Source of the DNA: Pedobacter nyackensis
GTDB lineage: Bacteria > Bacteroidota > Bacteroidia > Sphingobacteriales > Sphingobacteriaceae
DNA: 64,000 bases
Assembly (NCBI RefSeq): GCF_900176505.1
Contig: NZ_FWYB01000010.1
Coordinates: 62,001-126,000 of the forward strand
Reading direction: 5' to 3'
In this document: positions 1 through 9,484 of the stretch, piece after piece
Layout of the letters: every line of letters starts with the position of its first letter
How positions within the stretch are numbered: position 1 is the first letter of the stretch
Notes under the pieces: generated by a model
Told to the model about the DNA's origin: nothing
The model's database searches: none
The model's input: only the letters and a program-made list of their open reading frames with translations
Position numbers and translations under genes: made by a program

Positions 1-2
1 CA

Positions 3-1388
3 GAGTACACTTATAATGATGAATTATCTTTAACCGCAGTAGCAAGAACCGATGGGTCATCTAATATGCAACCTGGTGCAAGATGGTTTTTTTCACCCAT
101 TGTAAACACAGAATATAACTTCAGCAAATTGTTGCCTCAGGATAAATCGGCCATTTCATCACTGTCGTTAACCGCATCCTGGAGTCGTATAGGTAACTTA
201 TTGCTAAACGATAGATTCGCTGCAGGACCGCAGTATACAGTGGATTTGGGTTGGTCAGCCAATCCGGCTTTTTATTCTTATGCAGGCTTTGGTACTTTAT
301 CGAGACCATATACTGCTGGCTGGGTGGGCTACGATATTCCATGGTCTTATGTACAGGAAACCAATATTGGTGTTAATGCCGGGTTTTTGAATGATAGAAT
401 CCAGGCACGAGTTGAGCTTTACAGTAAAAATAACAACCGTATGCTATTGGCGATGCCAGTTGTTGCCGAATCGGGTTATGCTTCAGCTTATCACAGCGGC
501 ATGGATGTAAACAATAGCGGAGCAGAATTGATGCTACAGGCCAATATATTTAAAGGTAAAAAAGATCAGTTTAACTGGACCGCCAATTTAAATGCCAGCT
601 ATAATCAAAATAAGTTGAAAGCCCTTCCGGGAGGTGTTTCAGAAATATTAATTGGCACACAGAAGCTGGTAGTAGGTGAGGCTATTGATAAGTTCTGGGT
701 ATTAAAAACTCAGGGTGAAGCCTTCCATACTGATGCTGATGTACCTGTAAATCCTCAAACCTATCAGATTTTGAATTACAAAGGATTGCCTTTTAAAGGA
801 GGAGATCCCCGCTGGAAGGATCTTAATGGCGATTATACCATAAACGAAAAGGATAAAATCGCCTTGGGCAACTATATGCCAAAATTAACCGGAAACTTCG
901 CCAACAGCCTTGCTTACCGGAAATTCAGTCTTGACTTTAATTTATATTTCGCACTGGGCCGAAATATCCTAAACCAGGCAGCGGCCAACCGTTTTGATTT
1001 TATAAACAGGGGAGGCCAGAATGATATATCATCCATAGATGAAATCACTTTCTGGAAAAAGGATCTTAATGCTGATAGCTATCCGGTTTACAATCCATGG
1101 AGTGCGGTACAAGCCTATCGTGCTGATCAGGATATCTTCATCGAGAATGGCTCTTTCCTAAAATTAAGATCACTGTCCCTTGGTTATGATTTCGCTGGAT
1201 TGCATTTTCTTAACAAAGATAAGAAGGCACAGCGCAGGTTTTTGGTATATGTAACCGGAACAAACCTGTTTACAATCTCTCCTTATACAGGTGGCGATCC
1301 TGAGCTGGTTGGTTATACCGGTATCGATTCAGGTTATGGACTATCTATTCCAAGAACATATACACTAGGTTTCAAAATTGATTTATAG
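3..1388 (+). CDS. SusC-like TonB-dependent receptor, C-terminal part (5' end outside window)
   Basis: This is the C-terminal 461 residues of a SusC/RagA outer-membrane receptor. The reading frame is open to the first base of the window, so the start and the plug domain lie upstream. What is visible is beta-barrel: alternating aromatic strands, the family motif GGDPRWKDLNGDYTINEKDK near the middle, and a last strand ending in TLGFKIDL, which fits the C-terminal barrel strand of SusC proteins. SusC forms the TonB-powered channel through which a glycan or peptide bound by the SusD lid enters the periplasm. The SusD partner starts 8 bp downstream, so the two are co-transcribed. The substrate cannot be read from the barrel. 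Confidence 0.93.
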   Translation, partial: EYTYNDELSLTAVARTDGSSNMQPGARWFFSPIVNTEYNFSKLLPQDKSAISSLSLTASWSRIGNLLLNDRFAAGPQYTVDLGWSANPAFYSYAGFGTLSRPYTAGWVGYDIPWSYVQETNIGVNAGFLNDRIQARVELYSKNNNRMLLAMPVVAESGYASAYHSGMDVNNSGAELMLQANIFKGKKDQFNWTANLNASYNQNKLKALPGGVSEILIGTQKLVVGEAIDKFWVLKTQGEAFHTDADVPVNPQTYQILNYKGLPFKGGDPRWKDLNGDYTINEKDKIALGNYMPKLTGNFANSLAYRKFSLDFNLYFALGRNILNQAAANRFDFINRGGQNDISSIDEITFWKKDLNADSYPVYNPWSAVQAYRADQDIFIENGSFLKLRSLSLGYDFAGLHFLNKDKKAQRRFLVYVTGTNLFTISPYTGGDPELVGYTGIDSGYGLSIPRTYTLGFKIDL

Positions 1389-1396
1389 AAAAAGAT

Positions 1397-2926
1397 ATGA
1401 TGTTTACTAAAATAACTATTCCCTTTCGCATCCTTACAATAGTAATGATCATAGGATTACTAGGGTCTGGATGTAATAAACAGTTGGATGCTCCTTCGTC
1501 GCACCTGGTTAATGAGGAAAATCATTGGAAATCAATTACCGATACCCGTTCGGCATTGCTGGGTACTTATGGCTTGCTTCGCGCAGCTATGGCCGATAAT
1601 AATGGTCATTGGTTATATGGAGAACTTAGAAATGGTGATTTTAAAGCTACTTCAAGACTTGATCTGAAGGCCATAATCGGTGGCAACTTAAATGCACCAT
1701 ACCCGGCAGTGCAGTCGCTCAGCAACTGGCGTAGGTTTTATGCCGTTATCAATAGTGCAAGTATATTCATCGAACGTGCACATGAGGTGTTGGAAAATGA
1801 CAGACAATACACTGAGAGAAATTATCAGGTAGATATTGCACAAATGCGTGCCTTACGTGCTTTCGCCTATTTTTATATGACCCGTATCTGGGGGGATGTA
1901 CCATTGATTACTTCTTCCAAAGATGGAAATTTTGAAAAGAAAGCACGCAGTTCAAAAGAAGCAGTTCTTGGCTACGCGGAAAGCGAATTATTAAAAGCGG
2001 TAAATGATCTCCCTTTTAGATATGGATCTGTATTGGATCCTGTTTTTCCGGGATTATATTACGGACAGGTTACTACTTACTGGAGCGGAGTATTGTTGAC
2101 CAAAATATCCGCATACGCTATTCTGGCGCATATCGCTGCATGGAATGAAAAGTACATTGACGCATCAGGCTATGCAAATTTTGTATTAACCTATTATCAA
2201 AATTCCGGAGCTAGTTATACCCTAACGGCTGGAATTTCGAAGATTGATGGTGTTTTTTATGATAAGAATCCAGCACAGATATTTGGAGTTCCTTTTGCAT
2301 GGACTGATCGTGAAGCTAGTATTGTTGGTCACATTGAGGATCTAACTCTTGCCGCCCCGCTGGTAACCAAACCTGTTCCGCAAATTTATGTTCCTGATGC
2401 AACGATTTTGTCCATCTACAATGAAGATAAAGACCAGCGCTTTTCCATCAATCCACTTACAGGTCGTGCCGTAACTGATTTCTTTGCAAATTTTGGTAGT
2501 TCCAGCACGGTATTCAGTAAAATCAAATGCATTCGTAATGCCTCAACTGATGGCTCTCTGGGGCTGTTTAGTTCAGCAATTGTTTTCACCCGCCTGGAAG
2601 AAATCAGTCTGCTTTATGCGGAGTCTATGGCCGTAATAGGAAACGTGGGGCCAGCTATTGATGCGCTGGATAATGTGAGGCTTGCCCGTGGACTTTCCAG
2701 TTATAGCGGACCGAATAGCGGATTAATTGATGCCATTTTCAAGGAACGTAAACGAGAACTTATCGGCGAAGGATGGAATTGGTACGATCAGGTCCGTTAC
2801 AACCGGATTATGAAAAATAATATCGAGTTCAATAAACTCATCAGCTCCAACGGTATTTTCTGGCCAATTGCTGAGGATGTATTAAGTCGCAATTCTTTAT
2901 TGGTTCAAAATGAATTCTGGAGGTAA
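1397..2926 (+). CDS. SusD/RagB family surface lipoprotein
   Basis: SusD-type ligand-binding lid for the preceding SusC. The 509-residue protein has an SpII signal with the lipobox cysteine at residue 26 (GSGC), followed by the usual SusD start (HWKSITDTRSALLGTYGLL). It has the TPR-like helical core with the conserved MRALRAFAYFYMTRIWGDVPLI stretch near residue 155 (quoted only as a landmark), and a C-terminal RKRELIGEGWNWYDQVRYNR segment typical of the family. It should be tethered to the outer leaflet, where it closes over SusC and captures ligand. Its stop codon overlaps the GGAGG-containing leader of the next gene, so translation of the two is probably linked. Confidence 0.93.
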   Translation: MMFTKITIPFRILTIVMIIGLLGSGCNKQLDAPSSHLVNEENHWKSITDTRSALLGTYGLLRAAMADNNGHWLYGELRNGDFKATSRLDLKAIIGGNLNAPYPAVQSLSNWRRFYAVINSASIFIERAHEVLENDRQYTERNYQVDIAQMRALRAFAYFYMTRIWGDVPLITSSKDGNFEKKARSSKEAVLGYAESELLKAVNDLPFRYGSVLDPVFPGLYYGQVTTYWSGVLLTKISAYAILAHIAAWNEKYIDASGYANFVLTYYQNSGASYTLTAGISKIDGVFYDKNPAQIFGVPFAWTDREASIVGHIEDLTLAAPLVTKPVPQIYVPDATILSIYNEDKDQRFSINPLTGRAVTDFFANFGSSSTVFSKIKCIRNASTDGSLGLFSSAIVFTRLEEISLLYAESMAVIGNVGPAIDALDNVRLARGLSSYSGPNSGLIDAIFKERKRELIGEGWNWYDQVRYNRIMKNNIEFNKLISSNGIFWPIAEDVLSRNSLLVQNEFWR

Positions 2927-2933
2927 TCAAATT

Positions 2934-3605
2934 ATGAAAAGAAAATTAAACCTGTTTAAAGGCCTTACAGTATTGTTTGTTGCGGTACTGTTCGTTTCAG
3001 CCTGTAAAAAAGAAGAAGGCGCTTATAATTTCGAGAACGAGGTAAATGTTTACGAAGGAGATATTTATGCCTATTTAAAGTCGCAGCCCGGAGTTTATGA
3101 TTCCCTGCTTAAAGTTGTTGACCGAATTACCTGGTTAAAAGATACCTTGAGTACACCTGCTACATTCACTCTTTTTGCACCTACCAACCGCAGTTTTGTG
3201 CTGGCATTACAAAATCTTAATAATGTCAGGAAGTCGCAAAACAAACCGGTTCTTGGCCTGGCCACAGCAAATATAAAAGAGCTGGACTCAATGGCTAACC
3301 GTTATTTTATTTCGGGCAAGTTTACCACAGACAGTCTGGTGCTGACCGAGGGTGTATTGTTAAACACCATAAAATACCACTATGAAATGCACGGACAGGA
3401 CAAAAGTGCAAATGCTTATGGTTTTGTAAACGGTGGCCCAAAAAGTATCATTTACAGTGATGTAAAAGGATCACAGTATATCGTAGAGTGGCAGCGTACA
3501 AATACCCAGGCAGTAAATATTTTCACTAACAACGCTGTTGTTCATGTGCTTTCCCCATCACACGAATTTGGGTTTAGTGAATTTACAAGAAGGCTTAATA
3601 AATAA
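2934..3605 (+). CDS. Fasciclin-like (FAS1) lipoprotein
   Basis: A lipoprotein of 223 residues with an SpII signal (cysteine 24, VSAC-KK). It has a FAS1-like signature at about residues 77-85 (TFTLFAPTN) and a second block near the C terminus (NIFTNNAVVHVLSP) that fits the FAS1 H2 box. FAS1 domains are extracellular adhesion or ligand-binding modules; in Bacteroidota they are common accessory genes beside SusCD pairs. I chose the ATG at 2934 because the upstream in-frame ATG would extend the N terminus ahead of the signal sequence, and a GGAGG lies at a suitable distance. A second FAS1-like gene sits at the same position after the next SusCD pair. Function beyond surface binding is inference. 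Confidence 0.8.
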   Translation: MKRKLNLFKGLTVLFVAVLFVSACKKEEGAYNFENEVNVYEGDIYAYLKSQPGVYDSLLKVVDRITWLKDTLSTPATFTLFAPTNRSFVLALQNLNNVRKSQNKPVLGLATANIKELDSMANRYFISGKFTTDSLVLTEGVLLNTIKYHYEMHGQDKSANAYGFVNGGPKSIIYSDVKGSQYIVEWQRTNTQAVNIFTNNAVVHVLSPSHEFGFSEFTRRLNK

Positions 3606-3629
3606 TCAGAGAGTTTTTTTAGCAAAGTT

Positions 3630-4661
3630 ATGATCAACAAAAAACATATTATTTTAGGAACAGTGCCAATACTGTTTGCACTCGCATTGCTAGGTGCTTG
3701 TAAAAAACTGTTGCCTACCGATCGCGATTACTTCAATACTGAAGCCCGCTTTACACAAACGTTGTATAAACCAACAATGGGGCGTACAACATTAATGAGC
3801 GATAATTTCGACGCGCAAAGCTCGTCACAACCATTAACATTTAAAATCGTTAATCCGAGGAATAGCGATGGTGTTATTGCACCTGAGCTCATCAAACCAT
3901 TTGATGTCCTGGTTTGGAAAAAGTCATACACAGGAAAAGAAACCTCCCTGGAAGAAATTGAAAGTAAAAGAGCGATAGAGCAGCATCCACTTTTCGAGAT
4001 CCGGGAACATTCCGGAGAGTTTATCCTCTGGTCAGCCTCAAATTCAAGGGTACTTAAAGCACTTCCTGATTCGGGTTATACTTTCGATGTAGAGGTGACC
4101 AACAACGGTGGACGCAGGTATTTTAATAACCTGAAGCTTCAGGCATATAGAGAACGCGCTTATGAACCTAACAGAATCGATGCCATTAGCGGAGCTAGCA
4201 GCAACGCTCCAATCCGGTTAAATTCAATCAATAATTTTAAGGCACAACGTACTGGCGACCCGCTTACTATTGCTGATGTAAAGGTAGATTTTAACAAAAA
4301 ACAGGGAGGTACCGGCAGCTCATTAACCTTCCGTTTCCTGGATAGTATCGGACAGACCATTGATCCCGCAAAGTTCAGTTTAACTGCCTGGAATAAATTG
4401 GTACACGGTTTCAATATGGAAAAAACAAGTACTTATGTAAAATACAATGTTGCTTATCCAATACCATTGGTTGAGATCCCGACAGCTTATACTACAGTTG
4501 ATGGCAAGGAAGCCACACTTAAATTTTCTTATGACCGCCTTGGTTTTGGGGGGATAAAGGAAACCGCCGATATGAGCTTCAATTTTAACATCTATGAAAA
4601 AGGGGAATGGGAAATCATCTTTTCGTTTACCAGGGATAACCCAAAATTCGCGAACGAATGA
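3630..4661 (+). CDS. Uncharacterised SusCD-associated lipoprotein (possibly DUF5007 family)
   Basis: A 343-residue lipoprotein with SpII signal (cysteine 24, LGAC-KK). The mature part opens with LLPTDRDYFNTEARFTQT, then a stretch rich in beta-strand patterns (SSQPLTFKIVNPRNSDG, APELIKPFDV) that looks like one or two immunoglobulin-like sandwiches. No catalytic motif is visible. The layout resembles the Bacteroidota family I remember as DUF5007, but I cannot confirm the name from sequence alone. It overlaps the next SusC by 4 bp (ATGA), so it is firmly within the operon. A role as surface glycan- or protein-binding accessory lipoprotein is inferred from context only. Confidence 0.7.
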   Translation: MINKKHIILGTVPILFALALLGACKKLLPTDRDYFNTEARFTQTLYKPTMGRTTLMSDNFDAQSSSQPLTFKIVNPRNSDGVIAPELIKPFDVLVWKKSYTGKETSLEEIESKRAIEQHPLFEIREHSGEFILWSASNSRVLKALPDSGYTFDVEVTNNGGRRYFNNLKLQAYRERAYEPNRIDAISGASSNAPIRLNSINNFKAQRTGDPLTIADVKVDFNKKQGGTGSSLTFRFLDSIGQTIDPAKFSLTAWNKLVHGFNMEKTSTYVKYNVAYPIPLVEIPTAYTTVDGKEATLKFSYDRLGFGGIKETADMSFNFNIYEKGEWEIIFSFTRDNPKFANE

Positions 4662-7600
4662 TGAAACATAGAGATAAAAAAGGAATTAAGCTAAACACGC
4701 TAAAACAAAATATGGCTATGAAGCACTTGTTTAAAATATTAATGATCATTCTTGTAGGCAGTATGACAACGATGCCGGCATACGCCCAAAAGATGGTGGT
4801 CGTAAAAGGAACTGTCATAGAAAAATCTACTAACCTCGGCCTTCCTGGAGTGACCATTTCAACGGGCACGCCCTTAAAGGTAATATCTAGCAGTGGTAAC
4901 GGAGGTAGCTTTTCGGTTAGTGTGCCTGAAAACGCTTCACTGGTATTCAGATATATCGGTTTTGCTAATCAGACCATTAAGGCTGTCGCAAAATCTGATT
5001 TCAGGGTAATGATGCAGGAGTCAAGTAATAATCTTGATGTGGTGAAGATTACCGTAGGTTATAGTACAAAAACTAAGGAGGTTTTAACAGGAGCTGCTAC
5101 AACAATTAGTGGTAAAGCCTTGCAGGATGTTCCTGTTGCCAATGTGATGGAGCTTCTGCAAGGTAAGATTGCGGGTTTAAATATCCAGAACAACAGTGGT
5201 AGTCCGGGTGCTCGTGGATCCATCTTTGTAAGAGGGTTATCTAGTATCGATATTCAGGGTTCTGGTAACGACGCTTTCCTTACCCCAACTTCTCCATTGT
5301 TTGTAATTGATGGGGTACCACTTGATGCCAACTCAAACTATGAATACGGTTTCTCACAAGGTGGTCCGGGTATCAGCCCCCTGTCATTAATCCCGCCAGA
5401 AGATATTGAGGAAGTTACCCTTTTGAAAGATGCGCAGGCAACGTCACTATATGGCTCGCAAGGGGCATATGGTGTAATCCTGATCACCACAAAAAGAGGG
5501 AAATCTAAAACGCCGATTATTCAGTATGTAACCAATCTTTTTGTGAATACTCCTCCTAAACTGAGGTCTGTGATCGGGGGAAAAGGAGAGCGTGATAGCA
5601 GGTTATGGCAAATCATGAATAATGACTCTACCATTTTTACGGGAAGAGAGCGAATTGATGACAACCCATTCCTTTCAGACAGTTTAAATGCTTTCTTTAA
5701 TAACTCAACCGATTGGCAGCGTGTGTTTTTCCGTACAACGATAAATCAGACACACAATATCAACGCTTCCGGAGGTGATCAGAATTTTAACTACAAAGTG
5801 AACGTTGGTTATTATGATGAAAAGGGGATTATTGAAAATACGGGACTAAAAAGATACTCACTTGGTATGAACGTATTGTATCAGCCCAGCGAGAAGTTTC
5901 GTTTGTTCGCAAACGTCTCCAGTGCCATGGGTATCAGTAAAAAAGGTAGTGGGAATGGTGTGCAGCAAACGGGGGTAGCCTCAGGAAGTTCGGCTTCATC
6001 GCTATTACCGCCGCCATCATTATTCAGTAGTTCGGGTGACGCAACTGGTGTATTTCTTACAGATAACAATAACAAAACAGGAAATATCAAAACCAATCTT
6101 GAGGGACGCTACCAGTTTCTAAAATCGCTCTCTATGACTAGTGTGGTTAATTATGACTATAACAATGGTACTGCAGATATTTATAAACCAGCTGTTCTGA
6201 ATAACAATACCGCAATTGTTTATAATTTTAATGAACGTAGAAGCGTATTGTACAACCGTAATATGATCAATTTTACGGAAACATTTAAAGAGAAGCATAA
6301 CCTGAGTGTTTTCGCCTTCAACGAGATGTACATCCGTAATTATCAGGCAGGGGCAATCAATCAGCTTCAGACGCCTAATGATCAGTATCAGGGACCTTTA
6401 GGTTTTAATCCAAGCCTGTCAAGGGGCGGTATTCTCGATAATTATTCTGCATCACGTTCTGCCGCATTGGCAACCTCGGTATCTTATAACTATGATAAAA
6501 AATATGTAATTGACTTTTCTTATCGTTGGGATGGCGTGTCTAATAGCGGCCCCGATGTACCATGGTCTAAAAATCCCTCTGTCGGCTTAAGATGGAACTT
6601 TAATAAGGAAAATCTGCTGGTAACTTCAAAGTGGCTGGATTATGGGTCCATACGCACTAGCTGGGGAAAGAATATCGTACCGAACGGAACTGTATTTGAT
6701 GCATTCGGCTCTTATAACTTTAGCGGAGTCTATAATGGTTCGCAAGCGATAGGTGTAAATTTCGAAAATCTTCCGAATACATCGCTTACGCCAACCGTAA
6801 CAACTCAATTTAATACAGGACTAGATATCGGCTTGTTTGAAGGTAAATACCAGATCACTTTCGATACCTATTATAAAATGGTCGATAATCAGCTCAGACA
6901 AAAAGCACTGGCCGATCACAATGGTTTTGATAAGATAAAAACAAACGAAGTGAGTCTGGTAAACTATGGTTACGAGTTCAGCTTAACCGTAAGACCATTG
7001 GCAAAAAACAGCAATTATAACTGGACGGTTTCATTTAATGGTGCTATTAATAAAGACGTGCTGACAGGGTTGCCAGATGGTGTCCGTCAGATTTTGCAGA
7101 AAGACAAGGAAACAGGCCAGTCCATTCTTTATCGTTTGGGACGTAATAGTTTATCCAATGTCCTTTACAATACAAAGGGTGTATACAGCACCACAGATGA
7201 TGTGGCTGTAGATCCTGCGACAGGAAAAAGATATAGCACAAAGAATGGTAATACTACTGTTTTCTTTCAGGGAGGTGATCCTTACTGGGCCGATATAAAT
7301 GGTGATTATAAACTGGATGAAAGAGATCTTGTTATTGCTGGTAACTCATTTCCGCAAATTACAGGGGGTATTTCTTCATTCTTCTCCTGGGGACCATATT
7401 CAGCAAACATCAATCTTTCCTATACCTTAAAAAGAGATATTTTAAATAATGCCCTGGCACAGCGGTTCCAGAATTTTGCGAATCCTGCGGCACAGAATAA
7501 TCTGGTGCCAATAGAGCAGTACAATTACTGGAAGCAACCAGGTGATGTTGCTACTTATCCTTATCCATACAGCTTTCTCCGCTATGGGGCCTATTCGGAA

Positions 7601-7894
7601 TTTGTTAATGGAGGATCCCTGTTTTTACCATACAGATACGACCAGACCATGTTTCAGGAAGATGGATCTTACTTAAAGATCAATACCCTTACCCTGGCCT
7701 ATACTTTTGATAAAAAACTAGCATCGCGTCTTGGTGTAACCTCTATGCGTGTGTACTGCACTGGAAATAACCTTTACACTTTTACCAATTATTCTGGCCC
7801 GGATCCTGAAAACGTAACCGATCTGGGCAGGGACAATTCTGCAGGATATCCAAGCCGACGCAGTTATTCTATTGGTCTTAATGTTCAGTTTTAA
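4658..7894 (+). CDS. SusC-like TonB-dependent outer-membrane receptor
   Basis: Complete SusC of 1078 residues. Order of parts: signal peptide ending near residue 44 (PAYAQ), a carboxypeptidase-regulatory-like domain (VVKGTVIEKSTNLGLPGVTI, about 48-120), a TonB-box-like segment (VVKITVGYSTKTKEVLTGA), the plug with VMELLQGKIAGL, GSIFVRGLSSI and FVIDGVPLD, then the beta-barrel ending in SIGLNVQF. The start overlaps the stop of the preceding gene by 4 bp; an internal ATG at 4712 would give a more compact signal peptide and is a real alternative. This is the second SusC of the same operon and pairs with the SusD 12 bp downstream. Energy would come from the TonB/ExbBD system encoded further along. 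Confidence 0.95.
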   Translation: MMKHRDKKGIKLNTLKQNMAMKHLFKILMIILVGSMTTMPAYAQKMVVVKGTVIEKSTNLGLPGVTISTGTPLKVISSSGNGGSFSVSVPENASLVFRYIGFANQTIKAVAKSDFRVMMQESSNNLDVVKITVGYSTKTKEVLTGAATTISGKALQDVPVANVMELLQGKIAGLNIQNNSGSPGARGSIFVRGLSSIDIQGSGNDAFLTPTSPLFVIDGVPLDANSNYEYGFSQGGPGISPLSLIPPEDIEEVTLLKDAQATSLYGSQGAYGVILITTKRGKSKTPIIQYVTNLFVNTPPKLRSVIGGKGERDSRLWQIMNNDSTIFTGRERIDDNPFLSDSLNAFFNNSTDWQRVFFRTTINQTHNINASGGDQNFNYKVNVGYYDEKGIIENTGLKRYSLGMNVLYQPSEKFRLFANVSSAMGISKKGSGNGVQQTGVASGSSASSLLPPPSLFSSSGDATGVFLTDNNNKTGNIKTNLEGRYQFLKSLSMTSVVNYDYNNGTADIYKPAVLNNNTAIVYNFNERRSVLYNRNMINFTETFKEKHNLSVFAFNEMYIRNYQAGAINQLQTPNDQYQGPLGFNPSLSRGGILDNYSASRSAALATSVSYNYDKKYVIDFSYRWDGVSNSGPDVPWSKNPSVGLRWNFNKENLLVTSKWLDYGSIRTSWGKNIVPNGTVFDAFGSYNFSGVYNGSQAIGVNFENLPNTSLTPTVTTQFNTGLDIGLFEGKYQITFDTYYKMVDNQLRQKALADHNGFDKIKTNEVSLVNYGYEFSLTVRPLAKNSNYNWTVSFNGAINKDVLTGLPDGVRQILQKDKETGQSILYRLGRNSLSNVLYNTKGVYSTTDDVAVDPATGKRYSTKNGNTTVFFQGGDPYWADINGDYKLDERDLVIAGNSFPQITGGISSFFSWGPYSANINLSYTLKRDILNNALAQRFQNFANPAAQNNLVPIEQYNYWKQPGDVATYPYPYSFLRYGAYSEFVNGGSLFLPYRYDQTMFQEDGSYLKINTLTLAYTFDKKLASRLGVTSMRVYCTGNNLYTFTNYSGPDPENVTDLGRDNSAGYPSRRSYSIGLNVQF

Positions 7895-7906
7895 AATGAA
7901 AATATT

Positions 7907-9460
7907 ATGAGAAAGATCTTATACATTTTACCCTTATTAATAATCCTGACCGCTAACCCTGGCTGTAAAAAGTTCCTTAATGTGGAGCCGGTTACCAGCT
8001 TATCAGGCAATAACTTCTGGAAAACATCAAAAGATGCAGAGGATTTCACAAAAGATGTGTACCGCTTATTCAGAGCATCAACCATGTCCAGTATTATGCT
8101 GGCAATGGGGGATTATCGCAATGGCCCGGGAAAGGCAACTTCAGTAAATCCAAAACGTCATGATTTGGATTATCTGGCTGTAAATAACATGAAAAAGCTG
8201 CTTGCTGCAGATGCCACGCGTACGCGGCCAGATTATAATGCCAGTCTGGAATGGTACCAGGCAAGAGCACGTTATGATCTGATTCCTGATTGGAAGCCAT
8301 TTTATAAAACGATACAAGCCGCTAATATTCTGTATAAAGAAGTAGATCGCATCCAGGATCCTGCGTTTTCAGAAGCGAACCGCAAACAGTATAAAGGTGA
8401 AGCTGTATTTATGCGCTGCCTATCCTATTTTTTCCTGGTAAGGTTATTCAGCGATGTGCCTTATTTTACCAATGCCTACAATCAGGATCCACTTCCAAGA
8501 ACTGATATGGTTATTGTCTTAAAAAATTGTATTGCCGATCTGGATAAAGTAAAAAATGATTTACCATGGACCTACAAAGATCCTGCAAATCGTGCGGTAA
8601 GAGCAATGCGTGGTAGTGCCATCGCATTGATGATGCATATGAACATGTGGTGTGCAGGCTTTGATCAGGCAAATACCAACAGTTATTACCGTGCAGTTGA
8701 TGACCTGGGTAAAGAAATAGAGAATATCGGTGAAGCAGAACAAGGTGCTTATACTTTATTGCCAATCGAACAAACCTATCTGGTAATGTTCGGACGCTCA
8801 CAGGAGGGGCTTTTTGAAATTCAGCTGAACAACAACTCAGGGGAGGTAAGTGGTGATCGCCGCTACAAATTTTCTAATGGGGTTGCGCATTTGCCATTCC
8901 TGACTTCCACAGATCGTTTACAAAGTGAGTTTACTTTCAAATCTGACTACATGAAAAGGATTTTTCCGGAAACCGTAGCAGACAAAAGAAAGACCGTTTG
9001 GTTTGATGTAGCGGATATCTATGATGAGACGGGAAAAGCAATAATTTATAAGTTCTTTAACCGCGCTGCGCCAACACAAGGTGATGATGACAACCCGATT
9101 ATCTTTCGTTACGCAGATGTATTACTTCTTCACGCTGAAGCCTTAGCGGAATTGGGAGAAGACGGCCCTGCGGAAATTTTATTGAACCGCATCAGGAACC
9201 GTGCAGGTGCAGATCCATTCCCTGCAAACCCAGGGGAAGGTAAAATCAAAGATGCTATCTATTACGAACGTTGTAAAGAATTATTGGGCGAAGGACACTA
9301 TTTCTACGATTTGGTCCGTACGCGTAAGATTATGAACCCAACGTATTGTTATAGTCCACTTTCATTCTCTGCATTTATTTCCAAAGCATGGACCTGGCCG
9401 ATTAGTAGTTCTGCACTTACTAACAACCCTTACATGACATTAAATAGTTACTGGCAGTAG
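7907..9460 (+). CDS. SusD/RagB family surface lipoprotein
   Basis: Partner of the preceding SusC. 517 residues; SpII signal with cysteine 20 (NPGC-KK) and the standard SusD opening (FLNVEPVTSLSGNNFWKTSKDAEDF). The helical core contains EAVFMRCLSYFFLVRLFSDVPYF, and the C-terminal part has ERCKELLGEGHYFYDLVRTR, both family landmarks. It is diverged from the first SusD of the operon, so the two pairs probably bind different parts of a substrate or different substrates. Surface location and ligand capture follow from the family; the ligand is unknown. Confidence 0.94.
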   Translation: MRKILYILPLLIILTANPGCKKFLNVEPVTSLSGNNFWKTSKDAEDFTKDVYRLFRASTMSSIMLAMGDYRNGPGKATSVNPKRHDLDYLAVNNMKKLLAADATRTRPDYNASLEWYQARARYDLIPDWKPFYKTIQAANILYKEVDRIQDPAFSEANRKQYKGEAVFMRCLSYFFLVRLFSDVPYFTNAYNQDPLPRTDMVIVLKNCIADLDKVKNDLPWTYKDPANRAVRAMRGSAIALMMHMNMWCAGFDQANTNSYYRAVDDLGKEIENIGEAEQGAYTLLPIEQTYLVMFGRSQEGLFEIQLNNNSGEVSGDRRYKFSNGVAHLPFLTSTDRLQSEFTFKSDYMKRIFPETVADKRKTVWFDVADIYDETGKAIIYKFFNRAAPTQGDDDNPIIFRYADVLLLHAEALAELGEDGPAEILLNRIRNRAGADPFPANPGEGKIKDAIYYERCKELLGEGHYFYDLVRTRKIMNPTYCYSPLSFSAFISKAWTWPISSSALTNNPYMTLNSYWQ

Positions 9461-9484
9461 ATCTCATCCTTTAAAACACAGAAG

